Shown here one piece after another: positions 1-10,409 of a stretch of 64,000 bases of DNA; position 1 is the stretch's first letter, and each line of letters starts with the position of its first letter. Made by a program: the position numbers and the translations under genes. This stretch comes from CAWGMT01 sp963823675 (lineage in GTDB: Bacteria > Planctomycetota > Planctomycetia > Isosphaerales > Isosphaeraceae): NCBI GenBank assembly GCA_963823675.1, contig CAWGMT010000015.1, positions 186,001 to 250,000 of the forward strand, given 5' to 3'. The notes beneath the pieces were generated by a model. That model ran no database searches and was not told the DNA's origin. It was given only the letters and a program-made list of their open reading frames with translations.

Positions 1-30
1 CCAAGGCTCGACGACCAACACCCGATTAGT

Positions 31-2866
31 GTGAGCCCATCGTTCGGCGCATTGCTGGAGAGGATCAAGACGGCGCCTCACCCCGGTCCGATGTCCAAGC
101 AACAGCCGGACATCCTCGAGCCGCGGTACGGGTCGACGGTCGATCAAAGAACAGGTAATCCCGAAGGTGTGACCTCGCCCGAGGCTGGCTCGATGACAGA
201 TGATGTCCCGTCGCCGTCGGGCCGAGCCGGCAGCCTCGGCACGATCGGTCCGTACGAGGTGCTCGAGGAGGTCGGCCGGGGGGGCATGGGAGCGGTGCTC
301 AAGGCACTCGACCCCCGGCTCAACCGCATTGTGGCCATCAAGGTCCTGACGCCGGGACTGGCCGGCGATGCGCTGGCGCGGCGCCGGTTTACCCGCGAGG
401 CCCAAGCGGCGGCGGCCGTTTGCCACGAACATGTCGTCACGATTCACGCCGTCGACGAGTCGGACGGCCAGCCCTATCTCGTGATGCAGCTTGTCGTCGG
501 GCAGTCGCTTCAAGAGAAGATCAACCGCTCGGGGCTGCTGGGCCTCGAAAAGATCCTCCGGATCGGTATGCAGATCGCGTCTGGACTCGCCGCGGCCCAT
601 GCGCAGGGGCTGGTCCATCGAGACATCAAGCCGGCAAATATCCTGCTGGAGAATGGCATCGAGCGGGTCAAGATCACCGATTTTGGACTGGCCCGCGCGA
701 TCGACGACGCCAGCCTGACGGCCAGCGGCACGATCACGGGAACGCCGCATTACATGTCGCCCGAGCAGGCCCGTGCCGAGCCGATCGATTGCCGGACCGA
801 CCTCTTCAGCTTGGGCGGCGTCATGTATGCCATGTGCACGGGCCGGCCGCCGTTTCTGGCCGATACGACCGTGGCCGTCCTGCGCAAGGTCAGCGACGAT
901 GCTCCTCGCCCGATCCGGGAGCTGAACCCCGACGTCCCTGACTGGTTGACGGCGATCGTCGCTAAGCTGATGGCAAAAGATCCCGCCGCGCGGTATCAGA
1001 CTGCGCAGGAGGTCGCCGAGGTACTGGCGCGACACCTGGCCGAGCTGCAACGTCCGTCTCGGCCGGCGCTCTCTGAAACCAGCGCCCTCCCCGCGCCTTT
1101 GCCTCCGGCGACATCCGCAGGTCGGCGACGAGGACCGATCGCGCTCGTCTTGGCGGCCGGCGCCCTTGTGATCGCGGCCGGACTGGTGCAGTGGTGGCGC
1201 GCCGCACTCGCGAGACTCCCGAGCCGCTCTCGACCACAGCGCGGCCCGGGTGGCCTCGCCTGCCCCGGCGGAGGATCCTCCGGCCGTCGATCACCCAGCG
1301 AGCATTGCCGCCGCGGTCACCGTGGCGGCGGCGCGGCGGCAGGCTCTAGAACGGATCGCGGCCGGCGACGACGAATTTCGGCGCGGCGAGTTCCAGAAGG
1401 CTGCCGATACCTTTACCGAAGCGATCCACCTCGACCCGGTCAATCCAGAGGGATTCCTGAAGCGCGCGGGCGTGTACGCTTCGCACCAAGTCGCAAACTG
1501 GGTGGGAGCCATTGCCGACACAACCGAGGCGATCCGCCTCGACCCCAAGAACGCAGAGGCATACGACCGCCGGGCCGACGCCTATCGCCTCAGGGGCGAA
1601 TTTCGCCGCGCGCTTGATGACGCCACGGAAGCAATTCGCCTTGACCCGCAGCGTGCGTGGCCCTATGCCGTGCGGGGGTGCGCCTACACCGGCCTTTCGC
1701 AGTACGATCATGCGATCGTCGACCTCAACGAATACGTCCGCCGCAGGCCGAAAAACCCTTGGGGCTTATTTTTCCGCGGTTCGACCTACCAGAGTCAAGG
1801 AAACTTCGACCGTGCCTTGAGGGATTTCGGCAGCGCAATCGATCTGGACCGAAACGCCAGCCAATTCTGGGCCCGCCGCGGACAGGTCCGGATCTTCAAG
1901 GGTGACGTCAACGGCGGCTTCGGCGACCTCGCCCAGGCACTTCGGCTAGGTTCCGTTACTGACAAGTACATTGCCTGCCTCGTGCGGGCCGATGCCGAGT
2001 TTTCGCTCAGCATGATCGATCCGGCGATCGCCGATTACACCGAGGTGATCCGGCTTGACCGGAAGCAAGTCGAGGCGCAGGATTACAGGATTTTCGGGGG
2101 CCTGGGCGGCCTCTACCTGGCGCGTGGCGATGTCGATCGCGCTCTCCCCTATCTCGACCTGGGGATCCGCTTCGGCCCGAACGCGCCCTCGACCTGTTTC
2201 AACCGCGGGTTGGCACACCTTCGCACCAAGCAGTTCGAGATGGCGATCGCCGACTTCGAGTTGGGAAGCAAGGTTGCCGGCAATGACAAGGCCTGGAGAG
2301 GCGCGTGCCTCGTGGGCCGCGGGGATGCTCTGTTATTGGCCGGTCGGATCGAGCAAGCCGAGGCCGCTTACCAGGAATGCGTCAAGTTCGACCCAAACCG
2401 CGGGTACGCGGGGCTGGAGTCTCACGCGTGGCTCATCGATCGCCCACGTGGTGATTACGACGCAGCGCTCATGAAGCTGGATGAGGTCTGCAAGGGCGGA
2501 TGGATCATACCCTACCTGCTCCGCGGCCTGATCTACGCGCGGAAGGGCATGCCGGACCGCGCCCTGGCCGATTTTGCCGAGGTGATGAAGCGAGTCGAGA
2601 AACGGAAAGAGTGGTTCTCGATCCCCGATTACTTCCCGCGCCGGCTCGGGATCCTGATCGGCCGCGGCGAAGCCTACTTGCTCAAAGGGGACCTCGACCA
2701 CGCTTTAGCCGAGAGCGACGAAGCCGTCCGGTTCGCCCCCTGGTCGGCCGAGGCCCGGATTCTTCGCGCCCAGGTACACGCCCGGCGGGGGAAGGCCGAC
2801 CTCGCCGCGGCCGATAATAGCGAGGCGAAGCGACTACCGCCGGACCCGCTCTTCGCGCGCCCTTGA
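31..2866 (+). CDS. Ser/Thr protein kinase with C-terminal TPR domain, split by one frameshift
   Basis: A Hanks-type kinase domain comes first: glycine loop GRGGMGAV, VAIKV lysine, HRDIKPAN catalytic loop, DFGLA and YMSPEQA. A Pro-rich linker and one hydrophobic segment (about 1138-1190) follow. The frame then changes: the kinase frame runs on as Arg/Gly-rich nonsense to 1617, while frame 2 (open from at least 1197, GTG at 1250) carries about eleven TPR units to 2866. The shift lies between about 1195 and 1245. This is the usual planctomycete layout of cytoplasmic kinase, membrane anchor and TPR sensor or scaffold. The start is uncertain: the frame is open to the window edge, GTG31 directly follows a repeat-like sequence (about 21-33), and ATG91 is an alternative. 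Whether the shift is real or an artefact cannot be told from sequence alone. Confidence 0.8.
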
Positions 2867-2903
2867 ACCAGAATGTCTGCGTGCCGCCGGGCGGTCTGTT
2901 TCC

Positions 2904-4398
2904 TTAATTTGGGCTTGCACTTTTCTCGGCTTTCTGGAGAGCCTCGAGTTCCCGCCGCCATTTCGCTGCTTCGTCCTTTCTCGCAAGCGCGTCGTCGAGT
3001 TGAACCAGTCGTTCCACAGCCTCGGCGAGGCGCACCGCACGAACCGGCTCGGGGATCTTGGCCGAGCGCTCCTTCATTCCATCGTAGCCTTTTTGCAAGG
3101 GCTCGGCGGCGTCGGAGAACTTCTTCCGGCCGAGCAGAGCGGCGCCGAGCATTGAGTGAGATTCGAAGGTCGCCCAATCGTCGGGTGCTTGCTGCACGCG
3201 AATCGCCAGGGAGTCGCGCAGCGCATTCTGGGCTTCGGTCCACTTCTGCTGACCGAGCAGGTCTCGCGCCAGGGCGGTGAGGTCGCCGGCATAGGCCATG
3301 GACTTCGGACCTGATCGTTCCGTGACTACTTCAAGCCACTTGCGCCGCCAGGTTTCGGCTTCTCCGAATCGTTTCTGCTGCTCGTAAGCGACGGTCAGAT
3401 TCTGCACGACTTGACCGGCGTAGAAACTCTCAAAGTGCTTTCGTTCGATGCCCGCTACCGCTTGCTCGAGAAGCGGCAGCGCCCGGTCCAACTTGCCAGC
3501 AGCTCGGTAGCCGGTTCCCAGGCTGCTTGCTGTGTACAGCGTGTCGGGATGATCGGGCCCCAGCTTCGCCTGGCGGAGTTTGAGTATTTGTTCGAGGAGC
3601 GGCATTGCCTGCGCATCTCGCCCTGGTAATCGGCGCAACGGCCTCGCCTGGGAATCCCAGGCTGAACAGCGAAGTTGCCAGCCGGGATTGCAGGTCGGCC
3701 ACGATGAGCGGGTCGCCGACGGATTCCCCTTCCAAATCGTTCGCGGCTCTGACTAGCCGCTTCGCGAGAACGGCTTCGAGGGGGTCGGGCCCCTCTCTCA
3801 CTTCCCCAATATCCAGATCCTTGAAGATCGAGCTCATGATCGAATTGCTCTTCTCCACCTGGACTAACCGCTGCTGCGCCTGGGCTTCGGCCTTGCTCGC
3901 GCACAGCCTCCCGGGTGCTGATGGCCACCCCCGCCACGAGCAACAAGGCGATCGCTGCGGCGGTTGCGAGCACGGCGCGGTGCTTCCGCGCGAACTTGCG
4001 CAGACGATAGCCCGGGCTCGGCGGCGCCGCCAGCACGGGTGAGCGTCTGGTGCATGGCCTTGGCGAGGCCGAAGTCGATGACCTTCGGCACCGGCCGGCC
4101 GTCACTCGCTGCAACGAGGATTCGTGCCGGGCTGTTCGGTGGATGTCGGGTAGGGCCCGGTTTCGCACAAGGCTTCGCCCGAATCGGTCAAATCCGGCCC
4201 GGCCGCCACAAGCTCGTTGTGCAAATCCCCGGGGCGCTTCGCGGCCCGCAGCAGGGCCTCCAAGTGAGCGCGAAGGGCCGGGTCGTCCGCACAGACTTGA
4301 TCGAGGTACGCCGCCCGATCGGCCGAGTCGGTCCGGGCGAGAGCGGCCGCGAACAGCGATTCAACCCGGTCGTGGGTGTCGCTCATGAAACGCTCCAC
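2904..4398 (-). pseudogene. Remnant of a kinase-TPR gene with most of the kinase domain deleted
   Basis: Reading leftward from 4398, the first piece is the N-terminus typical of planctomycete kinases (ESLFAAALA, AAYLDQVCADD, ALRAHLEALL). It then jumps directly to the activation-segment start (GRPVPKVIDFGLAKA, about 4110-4060). The glycine loop, catalytic lysine and HRD loop are missing. The rest of the C-lobe is also missing: DFGLAKA is followed within about 20 codons by the juxtamembrane and TM stretch (ARKHRAVLATAAA, about 3960). Three different frames are needed to reach the TPR part (2904-3638), which is itself intact and carries GPDHPDTLYT-type TPR units. Several deletions plus shifts mean real decay rather than a single read error. 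The N-terminus overlaps the DUF418 stop by 16 nt, so the two probably formed one transcript. Confidence 0.8.
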
Positions 4399-5749
4399 GT
4401 TTGAGCCTTACCATAAGTCAACGTCCGCCAAAGCCATTCGAACGGGCCGAATCGGAAATGCTTCAGCCAGATCGGGCTGTACCAAAGCTGAAGTGCCCAG
4501 ATCGCGACGACGACTCCGGCGAGCTGGAAGCGGTCGAGTTTCCCGAACAGGCCAAAGCCATAGCCATAGAAAAGGGTCGTGCAAATAATCGTCTGGGCCA
4601 GGTAGTTTGAAAGAGCCATGCGTCCGACGGCTGCCAGCCGGCGCGTCAGCCACTGGACCGCTCCAGCCTTGTAGACTAAGAGCAACGTCCCGACATGCGC
4701 AAGCGCGACGAGAATGCTTGCGAAGCTATTGTATTCCATGCCTCCGCCGAACTTGTAAACCACGTCGAATTGGTTCCGGATGAGTCCAGATGCCCCTGTG
4801 GCAACCAGCGGCAGGCCCAGGCCATATCCCAGGAGCATCAGCACGAGGTAAAACCGCCGGGATCGCTCCCCTGAGAAAACGCCCAGCTTCATCAATCCCA
4901 TCCCGATCAAGATGCGGCCGAGTGTCGCCCACCCCACGAAGGTCCCGAACAACATCGTCTGCATGTAGAGCGATCCCGGAGCCCGCTCGCGGGCGATCTG
5001 AAGGTACGAGCCCCGGCCGTAGATGCGAATGGCTCGCTCGATACCTGCCGCGTCGGGCTCGAATTCGCTGCGCATTCCCTTCCAGGCTTCCGCCAGCCTC
5101 TGGTCCCCTTTCGCGGCACCGGTTCCGGAGGCCGAAGCGGCCTCGACGCGCGCCGCGGCTGCGCCGCCCGATCAAGAAACGAGCCAAAGCCTCGCGCAAA
5201 TGCGACCGGCGGCAAGAGGACCAGCACCCCGACGACGATCAACGTAAACGGCGACCGCTTGCGGAACAGATAGGCAACCATCCCACCGAGCGCGTAGCTG
5301 TAAAGGATATCTCCATCCCAGAGCAGATAAGCGTGAAGCAGGCCGAAGACGAGCAGAACTCCCGCGCGGCGATAAAAAAGCTTCCCCGAATTCGCTCCGC
5401 GAGCCTCGGCCCGGTCGGTAAAAAGAACCAGGCCCGCGCCGAAGAGCATTGAAAATATTGACATCATCTTCCCGGCGAATATCAAGTGATCCGCAACCCA
5501 TACCGCGAAATTGCGTCCCGTGAAGCCCCCTGCGAGCGTCGGATTGAAATACGTCATCGGAAGCGCGAAGATATCGATGTTCATCGCCAGGATTCCCAAG
5601 AGCGCGAAACCGCGGACGACGTCAATCGAGTTGATTCTTTCCGCCGGTGCCACCGGCGCAGGTGCGGTATTCGGTCCTGTCGGCGTGTCGGTAAGCTCCA
5701 CGGGGGCCAGTCCCAGACTCGTGGCGACAAACTCCTGGGCATCGCTCAT
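4383..5749 (-). CDS. DUF418 family polytopic membrane protein, one frameshift
   Basis: Two minus-strand frames join into one DUF418 protein. The N-terminal part starts at ATG 5749 (MSDAQEF) and contains the family opening RINSIDVVRGFALLGILAMN followed by several TM helices up to GFGSFLDR. The C-terminal part (5075 leftward, extending upstream in frame to about 5170) carries further helices and the conserved RMALSNYLAQT segment. The frame change falls at about 5165-5178 in a GCGGCGCAGCCGCGGCGC run, so an indel error is likely. An in-frame start further upstream (5812) is less likely because MSDAQEF opens the recognisable protein. The function of DUF418 is not established; members are integral membrane proteins sometimes linked to transport. 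About 455 residues in total, a little longer than usual because of an Ala/Glu-rich loop. Confidence 0.8.
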
Positions 5750-6153
5750 TGAATGACTCCGGTCGGCGATCCTGGCGATTCGGCTGGTTGGCATCCGGCC
5801 GATTTTTCTCACGTTCCAGCGCGACTTCCAATGGAAGCTCGCGAGAATGCATTTTAGGTTTCGCGACGATGAAAACCACCCGACTCGACCGCCGAATTCC
5901 GATCTTTCGAAGATGCCGATCCGGTTTCCGCGACTTCGACCTTGATTTCCGCCTCTTTACCAGCCATTGTTAAACAATGTATGAGCGTCGTTCAAACAAT
6001 GAGCGTTCCTGGTCGATACTGAGAATTGAGTTCGTCCCCGCCGTCCAGCGCGGGGCTTCCCGGACGATCTGGCAAGCCTGAGAAGGGCTTTCGGCTGGGC
6101 CGCCTGGAAGGCCGGCGCGGGACATCATGTTCCTCGCCCCGAGGGACCTCCGC
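5750..6153. other. Divergent intergenic region between DUF418 and DUF1549 genes
   Basis: About 400 nt with no credible gene on either strand; it should hold both divergent promoters. The only structure I noted is the small AT-rich palindrome at 5965-5979, listed separately. I could not identify -35/-10 boxes with confidence. Confidence 0.5.
5965..5979. promoter_or_regulatory. AT-rich palindrome, possible operator
   Basis: CATTGTT-A-AACAATG is a perfect 7-bp inverted repeat. A second AACAATG half-site, also followed by GAGCG, lies about 20 nt downstream (about 5995-6005). In GC-rich sequence between divergent genes this could be a regulator site. No regulator is known for it; this is an inference from symmetry and position only. 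Confidence 0.25.
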
Positions 6154-8664
6154 ATGCCCGACCTCCGTCCAGTCATCCCAGAAAACCGCAAAGGCCCTCG
6201 CCCGACCCGCAGCGCGAGCCGGTCGGTCCGGGCATGGGCCTTCGCCACGGCTTGGCTGCTCCCGATCGGTCTTTTCGCCTCCGAAGAAAGCACTGCCGGA
6301 AAGCCCGCGGTAAAGCTCGAGATCTACCCGGCCAAGGTCCGGCTCTCCGGTCCCGACGCGGTGCAACGCCTCGTCATTCTGGGTGTCAACTCCCTGGGGG
6401 CGAAGTATGACCTGACGGGTCAAGCCAGGGTCGAGTCTCGAAGCCCCGCTCGGGTCCGCGTCGGCGATCATGGTTCGATCCTGCCCGTGGCCGATGGCAC
6501 GGGCGAAGTCGTGGTGCGGGTCGGCACGATCGAGGCGCACGTTCCGGTCGAAGTCGCGAAGGCATCTCTGCCCCGGATGGTCAGCTTCCGCAACGAGGTC
6601 GTGCCGCTCTTGACCAAGCTGGGCTGCAACCAGGGCGCGTGCCACGGCTCCCAGCGCGGCAAGGGAGGATTCAAGCTTTCGCTCCTGGGCTTCGAGCCGG
6701 AAGCCGATTACATCGCAATCGTGAAGAGCGCGGAAGAGCGGCGCGTCACCCCGTTTGCTCCCGAAGAGAGCTTGCTCTTGCTCAAGCCCACGCTGGCCGT
6801 TGCCCACCGCGGCGGCAGGCGGCTCGAAACTGGCTCGCCGGCCTACCGGCTGCTCACCTTGTGGCTGGAAGAAGGCACGCCGGGACCTCGAGTCGATGAT
6901 CCGCACATCGTGGCCCTCAAGGTCTATCCGCAGGAAAATTTGATGGAGCCCGGCCAGGAGCAGCACCTCTCGGTCGTGGCCACCTTGAGCGATGGGTCCG
7001 ACCGCGATGTCACCGCCGACGCACGGTTCGACAGCCTGAGCGAGGGAGTGGCCACCGTCAGGCCATCCGGGCTGGCCAAGACCGTCGGCAGAGGCGTGGC
7101 CAATATCATGGTTCGCTACCAGGGACGGTCGGTGATCGCCCGGCTGACCGTGCCGTTCGCAGCCCAGCGGCCGTTCGAGCTTGCCTCGTCGAATATCATC
7201 GACGTCAAGGCAGCCGCCAAGTGGCGCGAGCTGGGATTGGTTCCCTCGCCCGCGTGCTCGGACGCCGAAATCCTCCGCAGGACCATGCTCGATACCATCG
7301 GTACCACGCCCACTTCCGATGAGGTTGAAGACTTTCTGGCCGACAGCAATCCCGCCAAGAGGACCGCGCTGGTCGATCGCCTGCTGGCGCGCCCGGAATA
7401 CGTCGATTACTGGACTTTGAAGTGGGGCGACATCCTGCGAGTCAATTCCGAGAAGCTGGGTGCGCAGGGGATGCTGGCCTTCAACCTCTGGCTTCGTGGT
7501 GCATTTCGGTCCAATATGCCGGTCAACCGCATGGTCGAAGAACTGGTGACCGCACAGGGATCGATCTTCAGCAATGGGCCGGCCAATTACTTCCGGATCG
7601 CCAGCAATCCCACCGACCTCGCCGAGACGACCGCCCAGGTCTTCATGGGCCTGCGGCTTCAATGCGCCCGATGTCATCACCATCCTTTCGAGGCGTACGG
7701 GCAGGACGACTATTATGGTCTGGCGGCATACTTCGCTCGGGTCCGGACCAAGCGGAGCGACGAATTCGGGCTGTTCGGCGGCGACCAGGTGATCTATGTC
7801 GCCAAATCGGGCGAGGTCTTTCAACCACGGACCGGCAAGAAGATGGCGCCTCGGCCGCTGGCGGGTGAGCCCCGCGATGATCCGGTCGACCGCCGCCGTG
7901 CACTGGCGAAATGGCTGACGATCGAGAAGCCGCGCTGGCTGGCTCGCAACATCGTCAACCGCTACTGGGGCTACTTGCTTGGCAAGGGGTTGGTCAACCC
8001 GATCGACGACCTGCGTGAGACCAATCCCCCTTCCAATCCCGAGTTGCTGGAGGCCCTGGCCGACGCCTTCATCAAGTCGGGCTACGACCTGAAGGCCCTG
8101 TTGCGGTTGATCCTCACCAGCAGGGTGTACCAGTTGAGTGCCCAGACCACGTCGGACAATGAGCTCGACACCATGTTCTTCACGCATTACACGATCAAGC
8201 GGCTCACCGCCGAGCAACTGCTCGACGCCGTCGACGCGTCCACCGGGACGATCGAGAAATTCCCCCGGATCCCCGCCGGCACCAGGGCGATCTCGCTGCC
8301 CGACACGAGCTATGCTTCGTTCTTCCTCGACACCTTCGGGCGGCCGTTGCGAGCGATCGCCTGCGAATGCGAGCGATCGAGCGATCCCAACCTGAGCCAG
8401 GCTCTGCACCTGATGAACGGCGAACTGCTCAACCGCAAGCTCATCCAGGGCGACGGCCGGCTGTCCCGGCTGCTCAAAGACCCCAAGCTGACCGATCTTA
8501 CGCTGGTGCGCCGGCTTTATCTTCTCACGTTCGGCCGGCCCCCTACGCCAGCCGAGTCGACCGCGGCCGGGGCGATCCTTGCCGAATCCCCGAGCCGCCT
8601 GGCCGGTGCCCAGGACCTTTTCTGGGCCATGCTCAATTCCAAGGAATTCTTGTTTAATCACTGA
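6154..8664 (+). CDS. DUF1549/DUF1553 (PSD1-type) secreted cytochrome-like protein
   Basis: About 836 residues. After an N-terminal hydrophobic segment (AWAFATAWLLPIGLFA, signal-like) come an Ig-like/BIG2 region, a cysteine motif CNQGACHG near residue 165, a second BIG2-like domain, a DUF1549 region containing LQCARCHHHPFE (a CxxCH heme-type motif) and a C-terminal DUF1553 region. Proteins of this type are abundant in planctomycetes and commonly sit beside cytochrome c-WD40 and PPC-domain proteins, as here; their biochemical role is unproven. ATG 6154 is preferred over ATG 6127 because GAGGGA (6141-6146) lies 7 nt upstream of it. The downstream gene begins 11 nt after this stop, suggesting one transcript. 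Confidence 0.88.
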   Translation: MPDLRPVIPENRKGPRPTRSASRSVRAWAFATAWLLPIGLFASEESTAGKPAVKLEIYPAKVRLSGPDAVQRLVILGVNSLGAKYDLTGQARVESRSPARVRVGDHGSILPVADGTGEVVVRVGTIEAHVPVEVAKASLPRMVSFRNEVVPLLTKLGCNQGACHGSQRGKGGFKLSLLGFEPEADYIAIVKSAEERRVTPFAPEESLLLLKPTLAVAHRGGRRLETGSPAYRLLTLWLEEGTPGPRVDDPHIVALKVYPQENLMEPGQEQHLSVVATLSDGSDRDVTADARFDSLSEGVATVRPSGLAKTVGRGVANIMVRYQGRSVIARLTVPFAAQRPFELASSNIIDVKAAAKWRELGLVPSPACSDAEILRRTMLDTIGTTPTSDEVEDFLADSNPAKRTALVDRLLARPEYVDYWTLKWGDILRVNSEKLGAQGMLAFNLWLRGAFRSNMPVNRMVEELVTAQGSIFSNGPANYFRIASNPTDLAETTAQVFMGLRLQCARCHHHPFEAYGQDDYYGLAAYFARVRTKRSDEFGLFGGDQVIYVAKSGEVFQPRTGKKMAPRPLAGEPRDDPVDRRRALAKWLTIEKPRWLARNIVNRYWGYLLGKGLVNPIDDLRETNPPSNPELLEALADAFIKSGYDLKALLRLILTSRVYQLSAQTTSDNELDTMFFTHYTIKRLTAEQLLDAVDASTGTIEKFPRIPAGTRAISLPDTSYASFFLDTFGRPLRAIACECERSSDPNLSQALHLMNGELLNRKLIQGDGRLSRLLKDPKLTDLTLVRRLYLLTFGRPPTPAESTAAGAILAESPSRLAGAQDLFWAMLNSKEFLFNH

Positions 8665-8675
8665 TCGGCGCGACC

Positions 8676-10406
8676 ATGAGGCCACGTGGCTTTAGCCAGA
8701 GCTTCCCGGCGGGGGGGGTACCGATGCTGCTCTTGGCCCTGCTGTCAGTGCCGGCGTGGAGCCTCCCTTCAGTTCGAGGCGATGAGGCGTCCACGCCCAC
8801 GTACGAGCGCGACATCAAACCGATCCTGGCCAAACGCTGCACAGTCTGCCACAGCAGCTCCAAAAAGGACGATCTTGATCTCTCGGGCGGGCTGGCGCTC
8901 GATACGATCGAGGGTGCGCTGGCCGGCACGAAGCGCCACAAGGTTGTCGTGCCGCGGCGAGCCGATGAGAGCGAGCTTCTGCGTCGGTTGACCGATCCTG
9001 ACGTTGACCGCAGGATGCCGCTGGAGGACAAGCCGCTTTCGGTGGCGCAACAAGAGCTTTTCCGCCGCTGGATCGATGCCGGAGCGCCCGCGGCAGCGCC
9101 CCGGTCGTGGCCGCCGGGAACTCAGCGATCGAGCCAGCCACGAAGGCGCGGCCACGACGGACCGCCTGGCTCGAGGTCGTGATTCCCACCGAGGTCAAGC
9201 TCGCTCCCAGGACCTGGAACGCAACCAAGGGCGGCGCGCTCACGGTGAGCGCGCCGATCGGACCTTTGCCCGCGGTGACAGCACTGGTGTTTCGGGGCGA
9301 CAGCCGCCTGCTTGCGGTCGGGACGTACGGGCAGGTTGTCTTGTGGGACCTCGGCGAGGGACGGCCAGCGGCCTCGCTCGGCGGGATTCCCGGGCCGGTG
9401 CACGCCCTGGCATTTTCCCGCGACGGCCGCAGGCTGGCCGTCGGCGCCGGGCTACCGGCTCGCTCGGGCCTCGTGCGAGTCTACTCGGTCCCGGACGGTA
9501 CCAAGATCCATGAATTCATAGGACACGGGGATGTCGTTTTTGCTCTGGCGTTTCGGCCGGACGGCGGACAGCTCGCGTCGGCCTCATTCGACCAGACCGT
9601 GCGGTTCTGGGACCTGGGCCAGTGCCGGCCCGCAGGAATCTTCCGGGGCCATTCCGACTTCGTCTACGCCCTGGCCTATACGCCCGACGGCAAAGCCCTC
9701 TATACGCGCGGGCAAGGACCGGACGATCAAGCGGATCAACTCACATACGCAAAAGGAAGAGCGCACTTACAGCAGTCACGACGACGATGTGCTGGCAGTG
9801 GCCATCCGACCCGATGGCAAGCGGTTCGTCTCGGCGGGCAATGAGCCCCAGCTTCGGTGGTGGGCGTTCGACGGCGACCGGCCCATTGCCCGCCGCGGCG
9901 GGCATTCCGGCCCGGTGCAGCAGCTTGCTTTCAGCGGCGACGGCAGGCGCCTACTCTCGGTCGCCGGCGACGGCTCGGTGCGGCTCTGGAACGGACAAAC
10001 CGGCGAGCCGCTTAGACCGCTCCCAGGTGCCCGTGACTGGCAATATGCCGCGGCGATTTCGGACGATGGGCGGCTGGCGGCCGCCGGAGGCTGGGACGGC
10101 CTGGTCCGCCTCTGGGACGCCGACTCCGGCCGCCTCCGCGGTACCCTCGTGCAGCCGCCGGATCGGACCGCCAGCCAAAACGTTGACGCGAGCCCCGCGC
10201 GCTGCGAATGGCTCGCCGTTAGCTCCGGCGGTTATCTCGCTGGCTCCACGGGCCTGATCGGCCAAGTAAGCTGGCGGTCCGGCGGCGTCACACTGCCTGC
10301 CGAAGCCGCCCGGCGCGTTTGTGTGAGCGGCGAATCCCTCGCGCGCGCCCTGCGCGGCGATCCCCTACCTTCCATCTCGTTTCCCCCGATACAACCTCGG
10401 AATTAA
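8676..10406 (+). CDS. Secreted cytochrome c (CTVCH) plus WD40 beta-propeller protein, two frameshifts
   Basis: The N-terminal part (from 8676) has a signal-like hydrophobic stretch (MLLLALLSVPAWS) and a planctomycete cytochrome c domain: YERDIKPILAKRCTVCH, then RMPLEDKPLS and RRWIDAGAP. The frame then changes at about 9095-9110 to a WD40 domain (LLAVGTYGQVVLWDL, LAFRPDGGQLASASF, TVRFWDLG). It changes again at about 9700-9712 inside KALYT/AGKDRTIKRI and continues to 10406 with more WD40 blades (GSVRLWNGQTGEP, GLVRLWDADSG). The joined product is a cytochrome c-WD40 fusion of about 576 residues. Two shifts of opposite sign in GC runs suggest read errors. ATG 8724 is an alternative start. The PPC gene follows 3 nt after the stop. 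Confidence 0.82.
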
Positions 10407-10409
10407 TCC

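Noticed and set aside
5992..8685. 897-codon open frame on the minus strand
   Set aside because: It is antisense to the DUF1549/DUF1553 gene; the translation is low-complexity and has no domain, as usual for GC-rich shadow frames.
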